38,276 bases of DNA from Scenedesmus sp. ARA3. Lineage: Eukaryota; Chlorophyta; Chlorophyceae; Sphaeropleales; Scenedesmaceae. Of this stretch, positions 31,151 to 38,276 are shown piece after piece. Under the pieces are notes generated by a model. It was not told where the DNA came from. It made no database searches and saw nothing but the letters and a program-made list of their open reading frames with translations. The stretch lies in the NCBI GenBank assembly GCA_004335835.1, contig RWJK01001895.1, positions 5,014 to 43,289 of the forward strand, written 5' to 3'. How positions within the stretch are numbered: position 1 is the first letter of the stretch; each line of letters begins with the position of its first letter. Position numbers and translations under genes: made by a program.

Positions 31151-32041
31151 GAGTTTGTGCATGGGCACTGTTGGAGGTTAGTGTGAGCGACTGCACTCTG
31201 CACCTGGGTTGCAAGGAGGCACAGCACATGGTGGTTGTGGGCTTGCTTTTGCATTACTTGAATTGACTTGGAGTCTCCCTAGGCATGTTCCCCATGGTGA
31301 CGGGCTGCTTTGCATCGCTGATGGCATGAAAGACTGACTAGATGTGGCATGGATCCTGCTGTGTGGTGCGGCATTCACCCTTTTTGGGTCTGCTGCGTTG
31401 TGTGATACTGCAGTGCTTCACTGTCAGCAGTCACGGTTTGTCTTGAGACTATGGCTTGGTCAGCTGTGCGCTTCAGCACACATGTTGCTCAGCTGACAGT
31501 GTCAATCGCAAGGAAGGCACTCTTGAGTAGGCGCATAGCGATGCAGCTGCTCCTCACTTGTTGATGATCTGCGATTGAAGCATGTGTAGTAACAACTTTG
31601 GAAAAAGGTTTTGGAGAAGACGTGGCAAGTTCTACATGTGCTTCTGCAGAGGAGATTGCGCTGGAGTGAAGTGAGGCACCTGGCAGCTGCCAGGCTGTGC
31701 AGCACATGTCGTGCTGCAGTCATAGCTGTCATGTAGTTCTTGTACTGCGACAGAAACAACTGAGTTGTTGTTAGCAGACAACAACGATGCATCCGGCACC
31801 AGCAAAGCGTCCATTCCGTCCAAATCCACGGGCTGCTCATCGTTCAAACGGGAGATTGACCGGCAACGATGCGTTGCGTACAGGGCATCAGTGCGCCGCT
31901 CCAACAACAACTGAACATATGGTATATTGAGCTTAAACGGAGCGAGTGCCTGGTCTCCATCGTGCAGTTGTAGCAGGTGTGCTACAGCAGCAGTAGCTGC
32001 TGCTGGAGTTGGTGCTGCTGCTAGTTGTTGCTGTTGCTGCA
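31151..32041. other. Region between F-box/LRR gene 2 and the amine oxidase
   Basis: About 890 bp. The first 400 bp resemble the region downstream of F-box/LRR gene 1 and so belong to the duplicated unit. The rest includes the oxidase promoter and, on minus, an open frame listed separately. Confidence 0.5.
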
Positions 32042-32066
32042 ATGGCGGATGATATTGACGTAACAC
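31632..32066 (-). CDS. Candidate antisense ORF with a weak ASCH-like look (144 codons, no clear start)
   Basis: The central part is not low-complexity (APFKLNIPYVQLLLERRTD, LDGMDALLVPDASLL, VVSVAVQELHDSYD). Its order, PY-x-LLL then a short strand and a V-x-V-x-EL strand, loosely recalls ASCH/PUA-like folds. There is no suitable ATG at the start, and the frame overlaps the first codons of the amine oxidase on the opposite strand. It may be an exon of an unseen minus-strand gene, a relic, or chance. Confidence 0.2.
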   Translation of the reverse strand: MLRQYHPPLQQQQQLAAAPTPAAATAAVAHLLQLHDGDQALAPFKLNIPYVQLLLERRTDALYATHRCRSISRLNDEQPVDLDGMDALLVPDASLLSANNNSVVSVAVQELHDSYDCSTTCAAQPGSCQVPHFTPAQSPLQKHM

Positions 32067-35000
32067 GTAGTTTGATTGATCAGCGTGCTACAGATGACAT
32101 AGACGTGCTGGTGCTGGGTGCTGGCATTGCGGGGCTGGCTGCTGCTGCTGCCCTGAGGGAGCATGGGCTGTCCGTGCTGCTTGTAGAAGGCAGAGACCGC
32201 ATAGGTGAGGCCAATCAAGACAGGTTACTGCAAGCTTGAGAAATAAGAAGCTTCGTGTTTGCAGGACAGCTGGGGTCAGTTGTTGGCATTGGCAGCCGCA
32301 AGTGACAGCGTCAACTGTGCTCACATGCACGCACACGCCCACGCAGCAGGGCCCTCAAAGTCATTCAAATGCTGGCAATCAACCACGCCAAAACATCTGC
32401 GGATAGGGCACAACAGGAAACTGTTACAGAAGCAGGCCATTGCACATATAACCCGCAACACGCCACACGCAGCTGACTAAGGAACCCCCCCACGGCTGTG
32501 TCATCTGTCACAGGTGGACGCATACATTCAGTGCAGCTACAGAGCGGCAGCACCATTGACCTGGGTGCCTCCTGGATCCACGGCAACAGCAGCAGCAACC
32601 CAGTTGCAGTCATCGCTGCAGCAGAAGGCCTGCAGCTGGTAGCAACAGATGCCAGGTGCGGCGCAAGCCCTTGCTGGGCTCTTGCAGGATTTCTGCGAAA
32701 CGTTGCCTGCATGTTATACCGGCACCCTAGAGGGGGTCATTGACGCAAGTCATGCCTCTTCTTGCTTGTATGGCGCTGCTGCTGCTGCTGCTGCTGCTGG
32801 TTGCACGTGCCACGGTATGGCTGCCGGCCCTGCCACACAATTCCTGCAAGCATGTAGTGTGGCAGATGGCAACAAACCTCTCACTCTGCGTCTTGGTAGC
32901 TGCTGCTGCTGCTGCTTCAGCTGCTGCAGCTCAACCTGTCCCTCTCATGGTGTGAAGCAGCATGCCTTGCATGTTACGCCCAACAGCAATACCAAAGTAC
33001 AATCGGCAACAAGTTGTGTCTGCCCATGTACTTGCTGCAGGGAGAACTCGCTGCATGCCAGGACTGGGCAGCTTCTTGCTACAAGCGTCAAGCAGCAGCA
33101 CGAGCTGTTGTTTCAAAAGTTTGAATTCTACCTGGAGCAGCTGCAGGATGACTCCAGCACCTGCAAGCAGCTGTCTGTGGCAGATGCCCGAAAGGCGTTT
33201 GTGCAGCAGCAGGGCCTAAGCACGGAGCAGCAGCATGGGCTGGACTTCATGATAAACACACGCATAGAGCAGGTGGGCTTGGTGAATGAGGCAATGTCAG
33301 TGTTTAGACACTCCTGCTTGTTTGAGCCGTTGATCCAAGAGGAATGCTGCACGGTGCTTCAGATATGCATATGCAGCATGTTTCATCAAATGCGGCAGCC
33401 GCTCGTAACTGTTGATGCATGTCTGCCTGAACACCTGCTTCTCCACTGCTGCAGGAGTATGGTGCAGATGCCGCTGACCTGTCAGCGTTATGGTTTGATG
33501 CTGACGAGCCCTGTGACGGCGATGACGTGTTATTCCCTGCCGGCTACAGCCAGGTCGTGCAGGCAGTAGCACGATGGTTGGATGACGTCATCAGGCTGCA
33601 GCATAACGTAACACGCATCTGCTACAGTGACAGCAGCAGTTGCAGCGGCTGCAGCAAACAGAGCTGCAGCTGTGCATGCTGCTGCGGGCAAGAAGGATGT
33701 GACTGCAGCAGACAAGGAAGCAATCCTGCAAGGGCTGGATGCAGCAGCCGTCACAGCACCTGCCGGAATGCAGCAAGCAGTCCAACTGCTGGAACCAGCA
33801 GCACCACCCACTGCTGCTGCAGCAGCAGCAGCAGTAGTAGCAGCGGCGTCACAGTGCATGCTGAGACGCCCAGCGGCAGCGTAGCATTCACTGCCAGGCA
33901 TGCGATTGTAACATTCCCGATTGGTGTGCTGAAGGCGCAGCACAGCCATTTGTTTGAGCCTCCGCTGCCTGCTGCAAAGCAGGCTGCCATAGCCAACCTG
34001 GGAGTGGGGCTGCTAGACAAGGTGAGGGTGTGCAACTGCAATGTATTGCATTAGCTCTGGGCACGGCCCAGATGTGTATATTGTGCTTTCATACACTCGT
34101 CAAGCTGCTGCAGAGGTCACATGAGAATTCTTGGTACAATATACATGCTGCTGTTGAACTGTTGCATCGCCTGTTGCCTACACAACGTCCAGGACATAAC
34201 ATTGCCTTGTGTTGATCGCATCTGTAAGTCCTCCTTAGTTACGAGCAGCCTTTCTGGGAGCAAGCTGGCACAGCCTGGATCAATCGCATGCCTCCCTGCA
34301 TACTGACATAGCACTGTGGCACATGCCTGATCTGCACGTGTTGATTGCAGGTGTTCCTCTTTTACCAGCAACCTTTTTGGGAGCGTGCCGGCACTGCCTG
34401 GATCAACCGCATGCCACAGCAAGGAGTCCCAGGGGGTGGCCGCTGGCAGGAGTGGTTCAGCGCTTCCAAGTCACTGCCGCAGCTGCCGGCGCTGGTTGCT
34501 TTTAATTGCGGCAGTCCTGCCTGGCAGGCGGAGCGGGACAGCGATGAGCAGCTGACGCAGCAGGTAAGGGTGTTTGTATTGTGAGGCTGCAGCAGCAGCA
34601 ATGAACAGCAGCTGGCTGAGTTGGCGGCAGTCAGCGGTAAGCGCGTTGTTGTCCAGCAGAACCATGCTGGCAGTGTGTCTTGAGACAGCTCCACACACAC
34701 CTGTAGCAGGGGTGCTGCACCTGCAGGCAGCTACCATACATATGTTGCTTTACTGCCTCTGCGCAGTGAGGGCAGAGATTAGGCCTCGACGGCAACTGCT
34801 TCACCTGCATCATGCACACGCTGTCACAGCACTGCACTCATGCCAAGCTGGTCACTGCTCTCTCGCTAAGCTGGTGAACTTGCAAGCGTTGACTGGTGCT
34901 GCATATGGCCCTTCTTGCTGTCTGCGTTGCTGTAGGTCACTGATGTGCTTGTCAGCATGTTCCCACAAGCAGCTGCAGCAGCCAAGTCGCCCACGCAGGT

Positions 35001-35464
35001 GAGGCCTGCCAGCGATACCCAACAGCTAAATCAGCACAGTGTGCAACACTCATTGCACTTGCAGAGCGCTGCAACTGCTGGCAGTTGCCAGGACTGCAAA
35101 CGCGCTGTTGAACAGCCGAAGATACCTTGTGTTCAATACAGTCCGAGTCTGACTCAGCATATAACAGCACACCGTGCTTGCCTACAGCACATTCCACCAT
35201 CAGCTGTGTATCAACTGTGCAGGAATGTTGCTGTATTGCAGGTAACTGTCACGCGCTGGGGCACAGACCCCTTCTCCCTAGGCTCATATGCTATGATGCC
35301 TCCAGGATCCAACCCTGCAGACATGGCTGCGCTGGCAGCGCCTGTTAGTGACGTGTTATTTTTTGCGGGGGAGGCGATGTCAGCGGCCAACCAGGGCACT
35401 GTGCATGGCGCGTATGCTACTGGGCAGGACGCGGCACAGGCTGTGCTGCAGGCGCACAAGCAGC

Positions 35465-35502
<38 letters not shown>

Positions 35503-35544
35503 GCGCAGCTGGAGTCGGCAGCGTTGCCGCTGCAGGTTGCGTAG
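32042..35544 (+). CDS. FAD-dependent polyamine-oxidase-like amine oxidase (7 exons, 560 aa)
   Basis: Exons 32042-32204, 32514-32655, 33041-33272, 33455-34021, 34351-34563, 34936-34998 and 35242-35544; all GT-AG, phases close to 561 codons. The N-terminus has the Rossmann motif VLGAGIAGLAAA (Gly at about 26, 28 and 31) with the ribose-binding Glu in VEGRDRIGGR, then GASWIHG (72-78), typical of polyamine/spermine oxidases. LFPAGYSQVVQAVA and the catalytic-type Lys of LLDKVFLFYQQPFW (about 368) follow. The C-terminal FAD motif is VLFFAGEAMSAANQGTVHGAYATG. The family oxidises polyamines such as spermine or spermidine, releasing hydrogen peroxide. Residues about 235-310 are an insertion with 15 cysteines. 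The protein ends in a poly-Gln run and no peroxisomal SKL-type signal. No signal peptide is evident at the chosen ATG. Confidence 0.9.
34241..34415 (+). repeat. Ghost copy of the amine-oxidase exon 5 start
   Basis: 34241-34293 copies exon 5 sequence at about 34366-34415: both read QPFWE(Q/R)AGTAWINRMP. The ghost lies 125 bp upstream in intron 4, preceded by a CCTTAG that could serve as an acceptor, and lacks a clear donor. Confidence 0.85.
35467..35499 (+). repeat. (CAG)11 coding poly-Gln near the oxidase C-terminus
   Basis: Eleven perfect CAG units, in frame as Gln, 15 codons before the stop of the amine oxidase. Confidence 0.95.
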
Positions 35545-36004
35545 ATTCAGATTGTTTGCCAGCATCCCAGGGCTGTCTTACCATAGGCCGTGTGATCTAG
35601 GCTGCTCATGCAGCCACCAGTCCAATGGCATTGGAACTGTGCGTAGGCAACAGCGACAAGTTTTACATGGTAGCCAGGGTGAGCGAACGCCCGGGCACTG
35701 GCCAGTGAAACACAACCAGGCCGCTCACATGCACATTACAATCCCAACTGTTAACGACTCAACCACGTGAACCTGATTTTAGGGTTGAACACGACTTGAC
35801 AACATGATAGCGATAATGATGCGACTTGACGGCTGACCATGGCCGCCATGCTGCGGCAGCAAAGCTGCTGCCTGCATCTGATGTAACAACCAGTGCCAGT
35901 GCAGCATTGAGTACGTGCTCGTGCACGCTGCAGCCAGCTATCACTGCGCCAACAGGCTGCCTGAACCGTCAACGTTTATGCACAAAACAGCCGCCACAAG
36001 ATGA
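35545..36004. other. Convergent 3' region between the amine oxidase and the LRR gene
   Basis: About 460 bp shared by two facing 3' UTRs. TGTAA on plus at 35882-35886 is a candidate signal for the oxidase. TTACA at 35736-35740 and 35663-35667 are candidates for the LRR gene on minus. No ORF is supported. Confidence 0.5.
35882..35886 (+). terminator. Candidate TGTAA poly(A) signal of the amine oxidase
   Basis: TGTAA about 338 nt past the stop codon, the first plus-strand occurrence noticed after the gene. Chance occurrence is possible. Confidence 0.35.
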
Positions 36005-37262
36005 CTACTGCTGCTGCTGCCGCACGGCTGCCCAGAAGCTGCCCAACACCTGCTCATTTACTTCCTCATTCTTATTCACGTCCAGCTGCTCAAGGCGTGA
36101 CAGCCCTGTCAGCTGCATCAGGCCCTGCTCTGTCACCCCGCCATCCCCATAAACATTGCCCAACAGGCGCAAGCACGTCAGCTGCTTCAGCTGGCCAACA
36201 GCAGCGCTGTGCTGCTCAAGTCGACATGGCAGCTCTGCAAGCGCAAGCATTTCAGGTGCTTCAAGCTGCGAATGATCGCATGCGCAGCAGTTTGCGCCTC
36301 ACCAATTTTGCACATGTCAACAAACTCCAGGCGGGTCAGGCCGGTCAGCGCCGTCAGTGCAAGGACATCACCAGGCGCCAGATGTACTGATCTTAACGAT
36401 AACTCTCTGAGTCCTCTCAGCCCCGTCAAACCGCCACAGAGGCGCATGACAAACTCCGGTGGCATTCCAGCCGTATCAAAGTAGTCAAAATGCAGGCTGG
36501 TGAGCTGAGTGGCTGCTGCTACACCTGCCAGGATAGCTGCCCTGCGCTGCAGGTCGGCTGACAATAGATTCAGATCCAACCCACGCAGCTGCGGCAGCAG
36601 CGCCCAAGTGGATGCGGCAGCTGCTGCACCCTCCTCTTCAAAATAGGCCAGGTGCAGCACCTGCAGTGAGGGAAGCTGCGGCAGCTCAAGCACCCGCCGT
36701 TGCTTCGCAAATTCCACACACACAGTCAGGTGCTGCAGCTGCTGCAATGGCAGCAGCATTTCAACGTCAATGCGCTTGCGCACGTCACGTAAGCTGTGGT
36801 ACAAAGTCTGCAGCTGCAACGGCAGTGCTGTTACTCTGGGTGACCTGCCTTTGCAGGACAGCTCAGTCAACTGTGTGAGGTGTGCTAGGCTGAGCAAAGC
36901 TGCCGTTTGAAACCGCTCATCATAGTCCACCACGTCCAAGCAGAGCTGGTGCAGCGGCAACGGCTGCGCCAGCAACTGCTGCAGCTGCTGCTGGAAGCCC
37001 GCACATGCACCTGTCACCCTGAGCGATGTCAGCTGGCTAAGTTGCCCAATGGCAGCGATACAGCCCCTGGGCAGTCTGCCCTGCGAGCACCCATCCTCCA
37101 GGTGCAGCTGCTGCACGCCAGTCAGACGTGCAAGCTGGCCGAAGTCCTCTGATTCACCGCTGCGGTACAAATTCAAGTGCAGGCTTGTTAAGCTGCCTGG
37201 CAGCACGGCCAGCAGCGCAGATGCCCCTGGCAGGTCACTGCTGCAGCTGGCCACGCGCCACC

Positions 37263-37297
<35 letters not shown>

Positions 37298-37815
37298 CGG
37301 CTATTGGTGACACTGCTTGCTGGCCCAGCTGCTGCAGCAGCAGCTGCTCCTGCTGCGCCTGCGTCTGCCTGTCCTGCCGCCGCTTGCAGGGCTTGCAGCA
37401 GCAGCTGGGAGGACGCAACGTGACGCTGCCATGGATCCCCAGGGGCCGCTGCTGCTGTGGCCGTGATGCTTTTGACAAGAGCTGCATGCTTGGGCAGCCA
37501 CTGTGCAAAGCTTTGATGCTGCTGCAGCAGCAAGCTAGAACTGACCACAACAGCTGTGTTGACTCCTCGTTGAGTGGAGCATGTAATGTAATGTAATGTA
37601 ATGTGTTGCAAGCCCTGCACTGCTGCACTGCCTGCCTCCAGGCCTTGCAGGCACGTGCTGCTGCACACAGCACCTGAGTGCTGCTGCTGAGTGCTGGGTG
37701 GTCCAGGGCAACGGAAAGGCCTGGCAGGATTTTTCTGATCGCCTCCTGTCAGTGTGTGCAGCAGGGGCAGCATGGTGGAGACAGACAGCAAGGACAGGAC
37801 ACTGAGACACATAAG
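36005..37815 (-). CDS. Leucine-rich-repeat protein with a frameshift near its end
   Basis: A long minus-strand frame ends at 36187. Convincing protein begins at about 37518, after a CTGCAG acceptor-like site: SFAQWLPKHAALVKS, then Ala/Gln-rich sequence, then LRRs (LPGSLTSLHLNLYRSG, LTGVQQLHLEDG, LSQLTSLRVTGA, LRGLRELSLRSVHLAPGD, LTGLTRLEFVDM). After LKHLKCLRLQSCHVDLSS the frame runs into a stop, while the overlapping frame continues the repeats (VGQLKQLTCLRLLGN, LTGLSRLEQLDVNKNEEV) to a stop at 36005. The LRR pattern therefore crosses frames at about 36190-36250, indicating a 1-nt loss (or 2-nt gain), an assembly error or early decay. The ATG at 37815 is the first true one but the stretch 37520-37815 is not protein-like, so the real first exon may differ. 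A protein-binding role is inferred from the repeats. Confidence 0.6.
37264..37296. repeat. (CTG)11 microsatellite in the LRR gene
   Basis: Eleven perfect CTG units on plus, read as poly-Gln on minus in the LRR protein. Confidence 0.95.
37581..37604. repeat. ATGTA pentanucleotide tandem repeat
   Basis: Four units of ATGTA plus a partial unit. It is in the 5' part of the LRR gene frame, where the translation (HITLHYIT) looks non-coding, which suggests this part is an intron or UTR. Confidence 0.9.
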
Positions 37816-38276
37816 GACACGGACAGCAGCATCTGCAGCATGGCCAGACACAGTAATGCTCTGGCACAACAAAGAAGATCAGTGCAGAGACATCCTGACA
37901 TCAGCATTTGAAAGGACCGCATGCAGCTGCCTGCTCGAGCAAGCACAGTAGTGTTCAAAGCCCACCACTGCCCCTAGCTCTTCAGGCGCCTAATTGTCAC
38001 CAACCTGCTCCATTGCAACGCGCAGCTACGAAAAAGCGTAGATCAGGCTATTTACTGGCGACTGTGAGCTCTGCTACACGAGTTTTCGGCAGTCCAAGGT
38101 GTTGGCTGACAGCGGCATCAAAAGTCGTCCTTTCAACGCAGGCGCGAGATAGAAACAACAGCTTGATAGTATATGGAGCATGCCCCACCTTTTAGACTTT
38201 TTGACTTTTTGCAAAAAAGTCCAAAAGGACTTTTTTCAGTTGCGCCCACTGTGGGGCTGTTTGCATAGGTTTGCAG
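37816..38276. other. Right-edge region upstream of the LRR gene
   Basis: About 460 bp, likely promoter or upstream exons of the LRR gene or of a gene beyond the edge. It includes an A/T-rich self-complementary segment at 38194-38236. No gene is supported. Confidence 0.4.
38213..38236. repeat. 10-bp perfect hairpin AAAAAAGTCC / GGACTTTTTT
   Basis: Ten-base arms (38213-38222 and 38227-38236) around AAAA. Just upstream GACTTTTT occurs twice (from about 38195), which can also pair with the left arm. It could be the end of a repeat element or a terminator-like structure; context is cut by the window edge. Confidence 0.8.

Noticed and set aside
32656..33040. Extra amine-oxidase exon starting near 32688
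   Set aside because: It breaks phase and reads into a stop. Direct joining of exon 2 to GENSLHARTG at 33041 keeps phase and gives the expected family sequence.
1..38276. tRNA or rRNA genes
   Set aside because: No convincing B-box plus A-box pair or rRNA core sequence was seen by eye. A covariance-model scan (tRNAscan/Infernal) would be decisive.

Overview
The window looks like nuclear DNA of a green alga, probably a coccoid chlorophyte of the Sphaeropleales/Scenedesmaceae type. This is inference. It rests on GT-AG introns of about 200-500 bp in nearly every gene, runs of CAG/CTG triplets in exons and introns on both strands, Gln/Ala-rich proteins, several candidate TGTAA poly(A) signals, and LRR and amine-oxidase families common in such algae. 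I see no operon, bacterial mobile element, CRISPR array, tRNA or rRNA.

Layout, left to right. (1) 1-3986, plus: 3' part of gene A, a large Gln/Ala-rich zinc-finger protein running in from the left edge. (2) 5547-15014, minus: a complete 15-exon SMC ATPase whose exon phases all close to give 1634 aa, with Walker A, hinge, LSGGQ, Walker B and H-loop all present. (3) 15725-17158, minus: gene C, sharing only the C-terminal domain of gene A. (4) 18074-22864, minus: gene D, a three-exon full-length paralogue of gene A in inverted orientation. (5) 23533-25168, minus: a four-exon, 185-aa coiled-coil protein. (6) 26576-27971 and 29190-31150, plus: tandem F-box/LRR paralogues; the second has a 1-bp insertion that breaks its F-box. 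(7) 32042-35544, plus: a complete seven-exon FAD polyamine-oxidase-like gene (560 aa) with a 15-cysteine insertion. (8) 36005-37815, minus: an LRR protein with a frameshift near its C-terminus.

Two signals stand out. First, genes A, C and D share a C-terminal domain of about 230 aa (core VLDLLLCCWLREVQLTGC) that I cannot assign to a known family; A and D add several Cys/His clusters that look like zinc sites. This resembles a lineage-specific family of putative nuclear regulators. Second, at least seven introns or junctions carry local duplications (34 bp to about 130 bp spacing) that copy an exon edge together with its splice site, leaving 'ghost exons'. They occur in the SMC gene, gene D and the amine oxidase, which suggests a common local mutational process with possible effects on splicing. 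A perfect 39-bp inverted repeat at 25989-26112 is a separate unexplained structure.

The SMC, oxidase, coiled-coil and LRR genes show no evident common pathway. The layout is ordinary eukaryotic gene packing with repeated local duplication, not a co-regulated cluster.
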